Source: Vibrio intestinalis | Lineage (GTDB): Bacteria > Pseudomonadota > Gammaproteobacteria > Enterobacterales > Vibrionaceae | Length of the DNA: 64,000 nt | Assembly: GCF_025195085.2 (NCBI RefSeq) | Contig: NZ_JANAVY020000001.1 | Span: forward strand, 930,001 to 994,000 | Reading direction: 5' to 3' | Shown: one piece after another, positions 1 to 7,822 of the stretch | Layout: every line of letters begins with the position of its first letter | Numbering within the stretch: the first letter of the stretch is position 1 | Translations under genes and position numbers: made by a program | Notes under the pieces: generated by a model | What the model was told of the DNA's origin: nothing | Seen by the model: the letters and a program-made list of their open reading frames with translations, nothing else | Database searches by the model: none

Positions 1-1190
1 ATGTTCGACTGTTCTAGCGTACCGTTGTTAATCGTACCGAACGAGCCTTTATTCGATTCACCCCAGATCTTATCGCCTGAGTACTGAGTAGAATCCCATT
101 GCGTACCACCTTTCTTATCAAGGCCTTGCTCATTAGGTACACGCACAAGAGCGACGCGACCTAAAGTGATGTTCTCACCGTTTGAGTAAGTACCTAGTAC
201 GCTACCTTCTTCATCGAAGTCAATCTTAGTTAAGAAGCCGGTTGTTGCGCCATCTTCATTGAATTTAGTCAATTCAAACGGAGCAGCAAACTGAGTGGCT
301 GAATCTAAGCTAAATGACAGTGTTTGGTTAACATCTGCACCGTTCATCTCAACTGGGTTAGGACCCAAGCCAAGAGGATCAGTCACGATGTTATTGCCGT
401 TGTTTAAACTCGCCAAAGTACCATCATTGTTAAACTTCATTGTATGACCTACGTGACCCGTTGGCGTAGTCGCATCACCACCAGTAATGTTTACCGGCTT
501 CTCGCCAGTTTTATCCGTCACTGTGTAGTAGGTTTGCCACGTGTTAGGCTGGTTCTGGTCTTTCAAGTAGTACGTAGTCATCTTGTAAGACTGACCCATA
601 GAGTCATAGATTGTTGAAGACGTAGAGCGGTTGTACGTTTCAGGATCGGTATGGTCAAACAGAGCAGGATCTTTAAGGTCGCCGTTAGCTGGAAGGTTAA
701 CACCTACCTCAATGTTCGCGGTCTGTTTTGGCTTACCAAACTCAGCTGGAATGTTAATTGGAGATGGCTCATAAGAAAGCACTTCACCAGTATCCTGATT
801 TACTTCATAACCCAGTAGGTACTCTTCATTAGAAGTTACCATGTAGTTATCTTTGTTCAGGTGGAAAGCACCGTTACGAGTCAGCTCATTCTGTTGCGGA
901 ATCAAACGCTCTTTTGCTACTGCAAAGAAACCCGTACCTGATACACGCAAATCCATTGGGTTATTGGTGTAAACACTTGAACCTTCATGGAACTGCTGTG
1001 CAACTTTGTTTGCCTGTACACCTTGACCCGGAGTGGTCTTAGCGTTGGTAAACAGTGAGTTTGAGTAAACATCACCAAACTCGGCACGCGACTCTTTAAA
1101 ACCAAACGTGTTGGCGTTCGCAATGTTATTACTGGTTGTATTCAGATCTAACTGAGCGGCAGATAAACCGCTTAAAGAAATATATGACAT
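1..1190 (-). CDS. flgE: Flagellar hook protein FlgE, 3' end cut by window edge
   Basis: Structural subunit of the flagellar hook, which joins the rod to the filament. Reading leftwards from an ATG at 1190, the protein begins MSYISLSGLSAAQLDLNTT, the typical FlgE/FlgF/FlgG rod-hook N-terminus, and an AGGAG lies 8 bases upstream. The frame stays open for 396 codons to the window edge, where it reads TINNGTLEQSN, the start of the conserved C-terminal helix of the family, so only about 40 residues should be missing. It is the fourth gene of the flgBCDE transcription unit, 28 bases after flgD. Product certain from family match; incomplete only because of the window. Confidence 0.96.
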   Translation of the reverse strand, partial: MSYISLSGLSAAQLDLNTTSNNIANANTFGFKESRAEFGDVYSNSLFTNAKTTPGQGVQANKVAQQFHEGSSVYTNNPMDLRVSGTGFFAVAKERLIPQQNELTRNGAFHLNKDNYMVTSNEEYLLGYEVNQDTGEVLSYEPSPINIPAEFGKPKQTANIEVGVNLPANGDLKDPALFDHTDPETYNRSTSSTIYDSMGQSYKMTTYYLKDQNQPNTWQTYYTVTDKTGEKPVNITGGDATTPTGHVGHTMKFNNDGTLASLNNGNNIVTDPLGLGPNPVEMNGADVNQTLSFSLDSATQFAAPFELTKFNEDGATTGFLTKIDFDEEGSVLGTYSNGENITLGRVALVRVPNEQGLDKKGGTQWDSTQYSGDKIWGESNKGSFGTINNGTLEQSN

Positions 1191-1218
1191 TCCAAATTCT
1201 CCTATCTAGCTTGCGTCG

Positions 1219-1926
1219 TTACGCTTTGCCAACTTCTAGTACTTCAGCAAGTCGAACTGGCGACTCAAAGCCAGCCAGATTGAGCAGTACGTTACCATCA
1301 CCTTTACCAAGAAGAACACTATTGACGTTTGCGTAAGTCGAAACCTCAAATTCTTTGCTCTCCCCGTCTAACAAGCCCGAGGCTTTCACCTTGTACTTGC
1401 CAGCCGGCAATGAGTTACCGTTTTCATCTTTTCCGTCCCAAACCACTTTGTTATCACCTGCTGGTTTAGCCCCTACTTCAAACGTACGAACCAATTGGCC
1501 CATCGCGTTCTCTACGCGGACAAACATGTTGTCTACGTTTTCAGGTAGCTTAACCATTGCAGACATACCTTCACCCGCAGGTTTAACACCTGCCGCACCC
1601 GGAACCAATACATCACGGCCCACGAGGGTTGAAGCTTGCAAGGCTTGGTTTGAAGTCATTGACGAGTTCAACGTATCGAACTGATTATTCATCTTGCCAA
1701 TGCCATCAACGGTGGCAAATGATGCCATTTGCGCAATCATCTGGTCATTGCTAACCGGCTTAAATGGGTCCTGTTGAGATAGCTGCTTGGTGAGCAACGA
1801 TAAGAAGTCCTCTTGTTTAAGGTCTTGCTTACCCGTTGTTTCATCAGGCTTTTTGTTATCTTGCAGGGATTTAAGCTGGTCTACATAGGACAAGCCGCTT
1901 TGACCAACGTTGTTAATACCGGCCAT
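1219..1926 (-). CDS. flgD: Flagellar hook assembly scaffold FlgD
   Basis: Hook-capping protein that sits at the tip of the growing hook and guides FlgE polymerisation; it is discarded when the hook is finished. The 235 residues carry the disordered N-terminal part, the conserved segment DFLSLLTKQLSQQDPFKP near residues 40-57 that marks FlgD, and a C-terminal region with the FLGD_ig-like stretch GQLVRTFEVG...WDGKDENGNSLPAGKY (about residues 143-178). Length is normal. It follows flgC by 17 bases with a GGAGG ribosome site and precedes flgE, the usual order. Confidence 0.96.
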   Translation of the reverse strand: MAGINNVGQSGLSYVDQLKSLQDNKKPDETTGKQDLKQEDFLSLLTKQLSQQDPFKPVSNDQMIAQMASFATVDGIGKMNNQFDTLNSSMTSNQALQASTLVGRDVLVPGAAGVKPAGEGMSAMVKLPENVDNMFVRVENAMGQLVRTFEVGAKPAGDNKVVWDGKDENGNSLPAGKYKVKASGLLDGESKEFEVSTYANVNSVLLGKGDGNVLLNLAGFESPVRLAEVLEVGKA

Positions 1927-1943
1927 ACGTTACCTCCTTATCC

Positions 1944-2360
1944 TTATTGACCCATCTGCAGCGTGCGCAGCAGCATTTGTTTACTTGCATCTGCTAATTG
2001 CACATTCGTTTGATATGAGCGAGAAGCAGAAATCATATTGGCCATTTCTTCCATTACGTTAACGTTCGGCTTGTAGATAAAGCCTTCGTCATTCGCTAGT
2101 GGGTGATCCGGGTTGTACTCCGCGTTAAGCGGTTTATCACTTTCAACAATACCTAACACTTTCACTGGCACGGTATGGTCGCGGCCATACTTTGCCTTAC
2201 TTAACTCTGCACCAAATACAGCATGACGCGCTTTGTAAGTGTCTTTCGCTGAGCTAGAAACACTGTCGGCATTCGCCAAGTTGCTTGAGGTAGTATTTAG
2301 ACGAACGGATTCAGCACTCATTGCAGAACCTGTCACATTGAATACGTTAAATAAGCTCAT
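1944..2360 (-). CDS. flgC: Flagellar proximal rod protein FlgC
   Basis: Proximal rod subunit of the flagellar basal body. The 138 residues begin MSLFNVFNVTGSAMSAESVRLNTTSSNLANADS, the N-terminal rod-family motif in which ANADS/ANA is conserved, and end with a SASRSYQTNVQLADASKQML helix typical of the FlgC C-terminus. Length fits the family (about 134-140). Only 4 bases separate it from flgB, so the two are probably translationally linked. Confidence 0.97.
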   Translation of the reverse strand: MSLFNVFNVTGSAMSAESVRLNTTSSNLANADSVSSSAKDTYKARHAVFGAELSKAKYGRDHTVPVKVLGIVESDKPLNAEYNPDHPLANDEGFIYKPNVNVMEEMANMISASRSYQTNVQLADASKQMLLRTLQMGQ

Positions 2361-2364
2361 CTAA

Positions 2365-2760
2365 TTATTCCCCTTTGATTGCTTTGGTTAAGTTCTTGAA
2401 TTTACTTCCTAAGAAGTCGAGTGATGCTTGGTGTCTGATTTGGTTTTGCATAAACAAGTTACGCTCTAAGTCCACATCTACCGTGTTGCCATCACCGGTG
2501 TCAGGTTGAGTCGGAAGTCGGTAAAGTACTTCCCCTGTCACTTGTGTAGAGGCAGGGATATGCCGACCATCAGTACGGCTAAGACCAACGCTTGCCCCTG
2601 ATGTTGCCGCCTGCAACGCCTTTTGGAAATCCATGCCTTTCGCTTTGTAACCCGGCGTGTTTGCTTGCGCGATGTTAGAGGTAATCACCTCTGCATTGCG
2701 CTCACGTACACCCACCGTGTGCTGGTGAATGCCTAATGCCTTGTCAAAAGAAATAGCCAT
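2365..2760 (-). CDS. flgB: Flagellar rod protein FlgB
   Basis: Proximal rod subunit and first gene of the flgBCDE... operon. The 131 residues include the rod motif NIAQANTPGYKAKGMDF (about residues 29-45), conserved in FlgB, and a C-terminal helix with MQNQIRHQASLDFLGSKF. The start at 2760 is preceded by GAGGCAAAC. A sigma-54 type promoter lies 44 bases upstream of the start codon. This agrees with the class III (FlrC and sigma-54 dependent) status of the operon known in Vibrio cholerae. Confidence 0.97.
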   Translation of the reverse strand: MAISFDKALGIHQHTVGVRERNAEVITSNIAQANTPGYKAKGMDFQKALQAATSGASVGLSRTDGRHIPASTQVTGEVLYRLPTQPDTGDGNTVDVDLERNLFMQNQIRHQASLDFLGSKFKNLTKAIKGE

Positions 2761-2803
2761 GTTTGCCTCTATTTAAGAACTGACCGTTATTATCAAGTAA
2801 TAA

Positions 2804-2819
2804 AGCAATATGTGTACCA
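2804..2819 (-). promoter_or_regulatory. Sigma-54 promoter of the flgBCDE operon
   Basis: Read on the minus strand the site is TGGTACACATATTGCT, matching the -24/-12 consensus TGGCAC-N5-TTGCW with the GG and GC dinucleotides in the required 12-base phase. It sits 44 bases before the flgB start codon. Activation by the enhancer-binding protein FlrC is expected from Vibrio flagellar regulation, but I did not identify its binding sites. Confidence 0.8.
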
Positions 2820-3007
2820 ACTTTTAAGACCTGACCCACACGATAACTTTATCGTTTTGAATACAGCAATAAATACGCCAACTTTCGGCTGTAATTCGCA
2901 ATAGTTGATCATGACCCAAAAGTGAAAGTGGCGTTTTGGAATGTCTTATTCATTATAGAAGAGAGGAAGGAGGGGGAGCCAAAAGGCAGCGAGGAAGATT
3001 TAGACAA

Positions 3008-3036
3008 TAAAAAACCCAGCGCTAGGCTGGGTTTTA
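3008..3036 (-). terminator. Intrinsic terminator of cheV-cheR
   Basis: Perfect 7-bp stem ACCCAGC/GCTGGGT with a 5-base loop, followed on the minus strand by a run of T. It lies 19 bases after the cheR stop codon and separates cheR from the flgB promoter region. Confidence 0.85.
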
Positions 3037-3054
3037 CAATCAAGACTTCAAGTA

Positions 3055-3882
3055 TTACTTAAGCTTGTAAATAATACCTGGGTTACAGCGAACCATTTCA
3101 AAACGGTCAGTCAGGCCAGTTAGTGATTCTGAAGCACCTAGTAATAGGTAACCGCCTGGGTTTAAGCTGTTTGCCATCTGATTCAGTACTTTAGATTTCA
3201 TCTCTGGCGAGAAGTAAATCAGTACGTTACGGCAGAAGATAACATCAAATTTACCCAGTAGAGCGTAGCTGTCCATCAAGTTTTGTGGACGGAAGTTCAC
3301 CAAACGCTTCACGTTATCTTTAACTTTCATACGACCTTCGCCAGCATCTTCAAAAAAGCTACGGCGACGTTCTGGTGACAGGCCACGACCTAGCGCTAGA
3401 TTGTCGTACACACCTGCGCGGCACATATCCAGCATGCTTGCTGAAATGTCTGTAGCCGTGATCGATACGTTTGGCAGCATACCTGGCTTACGTTGCTGTG
3501 TTTCAAGCACAGTCATTGCCATTGAATATGGTTCTTGACCTGATGAACTCGCAGCAGACCAAATTTTAATTGGACGCTTGCTTGCAGCTACCTCAGGTAA
3601 AATTTTATCGGCTAAAACGGTAAACGGGTAGCTATCGCGAAACCAAAGCGTTTCGTTAGTGGTCATTGCATCTACAGCTGCAACGCGCAATTCGCGGTTA
3701 CGACCGGTGATCACATCACGTAGCAAATCAGAAAGTGAACCGACTTTAAATTTAGTCACCAAAGGGCTTAGGCGGCTTCGAACTAAATATTGCTTACTTT
3801 CCCCAAGTACGATTCCGCACTGGGATTCCAAAAAGCGGCTGAAATCACGATACTCTTGATCGCTTATAGTTATCGCTGTCAT
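3055..3882 (-). CDS. cheR: Chemotaxis protein methyltransferase CheR
   Basis: Methylates glutamates of chemoreceptors using S-adenosylmethionine, setting receptor adaptation. The 275 residues have the short all-helical CheR N-domain (1-75), then a SAM-binding Rossmann domain with TNETLWFRDSYPF, WSAASSSGQEPYSMAM and FDVIFCRNVLIYFS, all diagnostic of CheR. No C-terminal pentapeptide-tethering extension is needed at this length. It lies 10 bases after cheV. In vibrios this cheV-cheR pair sits between the flgB operon and flgA, as here. Confidence 0.97.
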   Translation of the reverse strand: MTAITISDQEYRDFSRFLESQCGIVLGESKQYLVRSRLSPLVTKFKVGSLSDLLRDVITGRNRELRVAAVDAMTTNETLWFRDSYPFTVLADKILPEVAASKRPIKIWSAASSSGQEPYSMAMTVLETQQRKPGMLPNVSITATDISASMLDMCRAGVYDNLALGRGLSPERRRSFFEDAGEGRMKVKDNVKRLVNFRPQNLMDSYALLGKFDVIFCRNVLIYFSPEMKSKVLNQMANSLNPGGYLLLGASESLTGLTDRFEMVRCNPGIIYKLK

Positions 3883-3892
3883 TAATTTCTCT

Positions 3893-4822
3893 TTATTCTG
3901 CTGTAAGCGCAGACTTTACTGCATTACCAAGCTCATCTGGGTTGAATTTCGCGATGAAGGAGTTGGCACCTACACGCTCTACCATAGCTTGGTTAAATAC
4001 ACCACTCAACGAAGAGTGAAGAATAACATAAAGATCTTTTAGATCCGCGTGGCGACGAATTTCCGCTGTCAGTGTATAACCATCCATTTCTGGCATTTCG
4101 ATATCTGAAATCACCAGTGAGATTTGATCGTAAATGCTGCCTTCCGATGCCATTTCTAGCAACTTCTCATAGGCTTCTTTACCATCTTTAACAGAAACTA
4201 CTTCAAAACCAATCGAAGTAATTGCACGTTCTACCTGCTTACGCGCGACGGTTGAGTCATCGGCAATAAGAATGCGACGCACAATTTGTTTTTCTTCTTG
4301 AGCTTGAGCAATTTCTTCGCCGATATTGGCATCCATGGTTTCATCCACAGGAGCAATCTCAGCAAGGATTTTTTCTACATCGAGAATTTCAACCAATTCA
4401 TTATCGATGTTTGTTACCGCTGTTAGGTAGTTCGCTTTGCCTGAACCATCTGGTGGCGGAAGAATCGCCTCCCAGTGCATGTTGATAATGCGCTCTACAG
4501 AAGTTACCAAGAATGCTTGGATAGTACGGTTGAACTCAGCAATAACGACAAACGCTTTATCGACATCAGTTGTAGGACGACCACCAATAGCAAGGCTTAG
4601 GTCGATAACTGAAACAGTATGGCCACGAATATGAGCAACACCCTTAACAAGCGGATGAAGATTCGGCATTGAGGTGAGTTTTGGACACTGTAGAACCTCT
4701 TTTACCTTAAATACGTTAATACCATAACGTTGACGACCCATTAGGCGAAACGTAAGGAGTTCTAATCGGTTTTGACCGACGAGTTGCGTACGCTGATTCA
4801 CAGAATCAAGAATACCCGTCAT
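3893..4822 (-). CDS. cheV: Chemotaxis coupling protein CheV (CheW-REC fusion)
   Basis: Couples receptors to CheA and carries its own receiver domain, so coupling can be adjusted by phosphorylation. The 309 residues have a CheW-like domain (about 15-165, with GRQRYGINVFKVKEVL and VIDLSLAIGG) and a receiver domain (about 180-305) with the acidic pair ADDS, the phospho-acceptor in VISDIEMPEMDGY and the lysine in IAKFNPDE. It is first in the cheV-cheR unit and has a sigma-54 type promoter upstream. Confidence 0.96.
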   Translation of the reverse strand: MTGILDSVNQRTQLVGQNRLELLTFRLMGRQRYGINVFKVKEVLQCPKLTSMPNLHPLVKGVAHIRGHTVSVIDLSLAIGGRPTTDVDKAFVVIAEFNRTIQAFLVTSVERIINMHWEAILPPPDGSGKANYLTAVTNIDNELVEILDVEKILAEIAPVDETMDANIGEEIAQAQEEKQIVRRILIADDSTVARKQVERAITSIGFEVVSVKDGKEAYEKLLEMASEGSIYDQISLVISDIEMPEMDGYTLTAEIRRHADLKDLYVILHSSLSGVFNQAMVERVGANSFIAKFNPDELGNAVKSALTAE

Positions 4823-4872
4823 AAGCTCATCTCCATCTCAAACTTTCATGTAAAAAGTGATAATCTAGTACC

Positions 4873-4888
4873 GGCAATGAAAAAACCA
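4873..4888 (-). promoter_or_regulatory. Sigma-54 promoter of cheV-cheR
   Basis: On the minus strand the site reads TGGTTTTTTCATTGCC, with GG and GC 12 bases apart as required for -24/-12 recognition. It is 51 bases before the cheV start. It ends only 10 bases from the flgA start codon on the other strand, so the flgA leader and this promoter share DNA. Confidence 0.7.
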
Positions 4889-4898
4889 GAGAAACAGC

Positions 4899-5645
4899 AT
4901 GATGTATTCTAAACCATATCTGTCTTATTTTTCCACAACCTATATTAGGTTTTTTGTAAAAAGAATTTTTAACCTTATCGGCGTTGTGCTCGTATTCTTT
5001 AGTTTTTCATCAATATCTGCAACACCTGAGCAAATAGAGACAATTCAACGTGCCGCTGAGCAATATATTGTCGACACTGTCGAGCCACCGTATGGCGGTA
5101 CTTTAGAAGCAAAAGCTGCGAATATTGATAGCCGAGTCTTTGCGACCGACTGTCCCGCACCATTAATGACGTCTTCTTCGTCAACTAACCCGAACGCAAG
5201 CAATATTACCGTATTAGTTGCATGTAATGAAGACGATTGGAAGCTATATGTTCCAGTGCGTCTTGTTCGTTCGGGCCCGCAAGTCGCGCTTGTCACTCCT
5301 TTGAGCCGAGGGCATATCATTTCCCCTCACGACGTCACCATCAATATGGTAGACTTGCAGCGCTTAAGGCGGCAAGGTTTTTCCTCAATTAATGACGTTG
5401 TTGGCGCAAAAGTTAAAAAGAACTTACGCGCGGGTGAAGTTATTGAGCAAAATGATATTTGCGTAGTGTGCCGCAATGAAACGGTAACAATCAAAGCAAA
5501 TAAGTCTGGTATGACCATAACCACTAAGGGTGTGGCGTTATCAGATGGCTCACATGGTGAGCAGATAAGAGTGAAAAACAGCAAATCCAATCGTATAATT
5601 GAAGCAAGAGTCACCGGAATTTCTGAAGTATCGGTAACGTTTTAA
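4899..5645 (+). CDS. flgA: P-ring assembly chaperone FlgA
   Basis: Periplasmic chaperone needed to build the flagellar P ring from FlgI. The 248-residue ORF has a long basic N-terminus and hydrophobic core (about 24-41, ending SSISA) that fits a Sec signal peptide, then a C-terminal SAF-type domain (about 125-248: VTPLSRGHIISPHDV, VVGAKVKKNLRAGEVI). I kept the first ATG at 4899, but no good ribosome site precedes it. The unusually long n-region leaves open a start further in. It leads the flgA-flgM-flgN cluster; flgM also has its own promoter. Confidence 0.93.
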   Translation: MMYSKPYLSYFSTTYIRFFVKRIFNLIGVVLVFFSFSSISATPEQIETIQRAAEQYIVDTVEPPYGGTLEAKAANIDSRVFATDCPAPLMTSSSSTNPNASNITVLVACNEDDWKLYVPVRLVRSGPQVALVTPLSRGHIISPHDVTINMVDLQRLRRQGFSSINDVVGAKVKKNLRAGEVIEQNDICVVCRNETVTIKANKSGMTITTKGVALSDGSHGEQIRVKNSKSNRIIEARVTGISEVSVTF

Positions 5646-5675
5646 CTTTAATCATTCGGAGACATGAAAAAATCC

Positions 5676-5702
5676 TAAAGTGTTGTGCATCTCTGCCGAT
5701 AT
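5676..5702 (+). promoter_or_regulatory. Sigma-28 (FliA) promoter of flgM
   Basis: TAAA, exactly 15 bases, then GCCGATAT: a near-perfect match to the flagellar sigma-28 consensus TAAA-N15-GCCGATAA. It lies in the flgA-flgM gap, 40 bases before the flgM start. It would let FliA raise synthesis of its own inhibitor FlgM late in flagellar assembly. Confidence 0.9.
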
Positions 5703-5742
5703 GGACAGTACAGGTTTTTCTAATCATTAAAAGGCTTTCATA

Positions 5743-6057
5743 ATGGCAGGTATAGACAATATACGTTCAGGACAGACCCTTACGACTTCCACGCGCACTG
5801 CAGCGCGTAGCGAAAGCTCGTCGGCAGGCTCTTCGTCTTCAGCAAAAACATCACATGCGCAGCAAGATGCGGTATCGCTTAGCTCTGAAGGTAGAGCGGT
5901 AGGTGAAATGCACTCACAAATGGCCAGCCAGCCTGCATTTGATCAAGCAAAAGTTGACGCGATCAAAGAAGCCATTGCGAACGGTTCATACACAGTTGAC
6001 CCAGAAAAACTGGCCGACAATATGATGCGTTTAGAAAAAGAGCTTGGCGGCTTCTAA
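5743..6057 (+). CDS. flgM: Anti-sigma-28 factor FlgM
   Basis: Binds and inhibits the flagellar sigma factor FliA until it is exported through the finished hook-basal body. The 104 residues are Ser/Thr-rich and probably disordered in the N-terminal half, with a C-terminal FlgM domain: DQAKVDAIKEAIANGSYTVD then PEKLADNMMRLEKELG, the conserved sigma-binding helices. Length is normal. Transcription from the sigma-28 promoter just upstream forms the expected feedback loop. Confidence 0.95.
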   Translation: MAGIDNIRSGQTLTTSTRTAARSESSSAGSSSSAKTSHAQQDAVSLSSEGRAVGEMHSQMASQPAFDQAKVDAIKEAIANGSYTVDPEKLADNMMRLEKELGGF

Positions 6058-6071
6058 GTTAGTATCCTGAT

Positions 6072-6497
6072 ATGGCAGCACTCAAAGGCTTAGTTGATTT
6101 TCAACTGCAAAATGCCATTCAACTTTCTCAACTGCTTGAGAAAGAGAAGCTCGCTATTACCCAAAAACAATCCAAATCTATAGAAACACTCGCACTCGAA
6201 AAGGTAAAACTGATCGAGCAGCTGCAACAAACTGATCAACGTATCGCTCGCCACCCAGAGATTGAAAGCCTGAAAACCGATCCTGAATTAAGCCAACTGG
6301 TAGAGCAGATACAAACAACGGTCACGCAGTGTAAAGAAGCAAATCTAGTCAACGGACAAGCGCTACAACGCGCTCAGTTGAGCTTCAATAAACTCAATAA
6401 TCTAATGCAGCAAAGCCAAGGGAAACTTGGCATGACCTATACGGCAGAAGGTCAAACCCGCAATGTTTCTACTCTAGGCACAAATCTCAAAGCCTAA
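6072..6497 (+). CDS. flgN: Flagellar export chaperone FlgN
   Basis: Cytoplasmic chaperone for the hook-filament junction proteins FlgK and FlgL. The 141 residues are almost wholly helical with a long predicted coiled coil (about 10-115). Recognition rests mainly on context (14 bases after flgM, before a terminator) plus length and the FlgN-like N-terminal half (LLEKEKLAITQKQSKSIETLALEKVKL resembles the E-x2-AL motif). Ends the flgAMN cluster. Confidence 0.88.
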   Translation: MAALKGLVDFQLQNAIQLSQLLEKEKLAITQKQSKSIETLALEKVKLIEQLQQTDQRIARHPEIESLKTDPELSQLVEQIQTTVTQCKEANLVNGQALQRAQLSFNKLNNLMQQSQGKLGMTYTAEGQTRNVSTLGTNLKA

Positions 6498-6512
6498 TTT
6501 AAAAATCCCAAC

Positions 6513-6544
6513 AAAAAAGAGCGGCAATGATTGCCGCTCTTTTA
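6513..6544. terminator. Terminator between flgN and flgP
   Basis: Perfect 10-bp stem AGAGCGGCAA/TTGCCGCTCT with a 3-base loop, A-run on the left and T-run on the right. It can act in both directions, for flgAMN from the left and flgOP from the right. Confidence 0.9.
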
Positions 6545-6584
6545 CTATTCAATGTATACAAGATTAGAGAGTTGTCTAACGTAA

Positions 6585-7016
6585 TTAGAACAAGGTTTGC
6601 TGACGCTTAGCTGGTACTTGTTGCACTTCACCGTAATCGCGTAGCTTATTCATTTTCTGAATATCTAAACGCAGCTCAGTTACGTAATTGTCGCCCGCTT
6701 TATAACTGCGAACCACTTCTGCACCGCGAATCACACCGTCTACCGCTCCCGAGGTATGCTCTGTGCCTAAACGTTGATCTTGCAGATCCGCTCGGCCACT
6801 CACTCGCATGCCATAAACTTGTTCTGCCAGTTCACGGTAAGCATCGATTTTCGATGCTCGCATGGCGCGAACTTGCTTCTCTTCTTCATTGCGGCCTTTT
6901 TGCTCGCTAATGCTCGCATAGCCAACTGCGGTTAACCAATCATCAGGACGCATCTGAGATAAAGGCTGGCAACCTACCATCGCCATTGCAACCAAGAGTA
7001 GTAGTAACTTTTTCAT
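6585..7016 (-). CDS. flgP: Flagellar outer-membrane lipoprotein FlgP
   Basis: LPP20-family lipoprotein required for motility in Vibrio, part of the outer-membrane H/T-ring region of the sheathed flagellum. The N-terminus MKKLLLLLVAMAMVGCQ is a lipoprotein signal with a VGC lipobox. The mature part has the LPP20 pattern AMRASKIDAYRELAEQVYGMRV typical of the family. 143 residues. It is 8 bases downstream of flgO, the order known in V. cholerae. Confidence 0.93.
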   Translation of the reverse strand: MKKLLLLLVAMAMVGCQPLSQMRPDDWLTAVGYASISEQKGRNEEEKQVRAMRASKIDAYRELAEQVYGMRVSGRADLQDQRLGTEHTSGAVDGVIRGAEVVRSYKAGDNYVTELRLDIQKMNKLRDYGEVQQVPAKRQQTLF

Positions 7017-7024
7017 CTTGACTC

Positions 7025-7660
7025 CTATGGACGTAAAATCACAGTGTAAGGTTGACGAATTGATGGGTCTGAACGAATCAATACACCATCTTGAGTTCGA
7101 ATGCTGTTCAACGTATCTAGATCACGACCAATTCGGTCAGCTGGCAAGAAGCCTTGTGCTGTTGCCACAACCACTCGCGATTGCATACCAACTACACGGG
7201 CATTAACCAATACACCGCCTTCTTGACGAAGCATTGTGCCGGTTAGCACGTATTGTATGTCTTGCTCTTTGGCTAAATCTTTCCAGTCACGGCTCATCGC
7301 AAAGTCACCTTGGTTGGTCACTTGGATATTACCTGTGGTTTTGAAATCCACCACTTTAAAGCCACGACGCTGGAACTGGTGAATAAAGCCTTCAGACACT
7401 GAGTTGCCTAACCAGTTCGTTGCATCCATGTTTTGTAGATCAACAAACGAGGTTACCGCTATCGGTGTGCGCGCCGACACGCTAGTGTTCGACACCACAA
7501 GATCTTCTGTCATACTCTCAATAAAGAAATCTAGGGTATGACGTGGGCTATCCATCAGCATAAATTGGCTGCCTGGATACGGTTCTTTACCGTTGTATAT
7601 AGGGGCATAGGCGCAGGCAGTTAGGAAAACTACTGGCACTAAAGCTAACCATTTTTTCAT
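7025..7660 (-). CDS. flgO: Flagellar outer-membrane protein FlgO
   Basis: Outer-membrane lipoprotein needed for normal flagellar stability and motility in vibrios, co-transcribed with flgP. The signal ends FLTACAY, a lipobox. The 211 residues match the FlgO domain (about 50-190; SVSARTPIAVTSFVDL, SEGFIHQFQRRGFKVVDFK, DIQYVLTGTML). It is divergent from flgT. A sigma-54 type element lies about 130 bases upstream. Confidence 0.93.
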   Translation of the reverse strand: MKKWLALVPVVFLTACAYAPIYNGKEPYPGSQFMLMDSPRHTLDFFIESMTEDLVVSNTSVSARTPIAVTSFVDLQNMDATNWLGNSVSEGFIHQFQRRGFKVVDFKTTGNIQVTNQGDFAMSRDWKDLAKEQDIQYVLTGTMLRQEGGVLVNARVVGMQSRVVVATAQGFLPADRIGRDLDTLNSIRTQDGVLIRSDPSIRQPYTVILRP

Positions 7661-7718
7661 TCTCTAATCTCCGATACATTAAGGCGCTGCCGCTGCACTT
7701 TTTTCTCTCTGTAAAAAG

Positions 7719-7734
7719 TGGAACAGTCCTTGCT
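7719..7734 (+). promoter_or_regulatory. Sigma-54 promoter facing flgT
   Basis: TGGAACAGTCCTTGCT matches TGGCAC-N5-TTGCW with correct GG/GC phase. It points at flgT, whose start is 88 bases further on. It lies inside the predicted 5' leader of flgO on the other strand. Confidence 0.65.
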
Positions 7735-7790
7735 TTTCTAATGTTGCATACATTCAGAAAGGCAATGCCTAAATCAGCTGAGATTAACTA

Positions 7791-7806
7791 AGCAAAATCT
7801 GTACCC
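7791..7806 (-). promoter_or_regulatory. Sigma-54 promoter facing flgO-flgP
   Basis: On the minus strand the site reads GGGTACAGATTTTGCT; GG and GC are 12 bases apart and only the first base departs from TGGYAC. It would start transcription about 120 bases before flgO, over DNA that also forms the flgT leader. Confidence 0.6.
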
Positions 7807-7822
7807 AATTGGAAAATACACC

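Noticed and set aside
917..1684. ORFs overlapping flgE and flgD in other frames
   Set aside because: They are antisense or out-of-frame shadows of well-conserved flagellar genes, with no ribosome site or family match.
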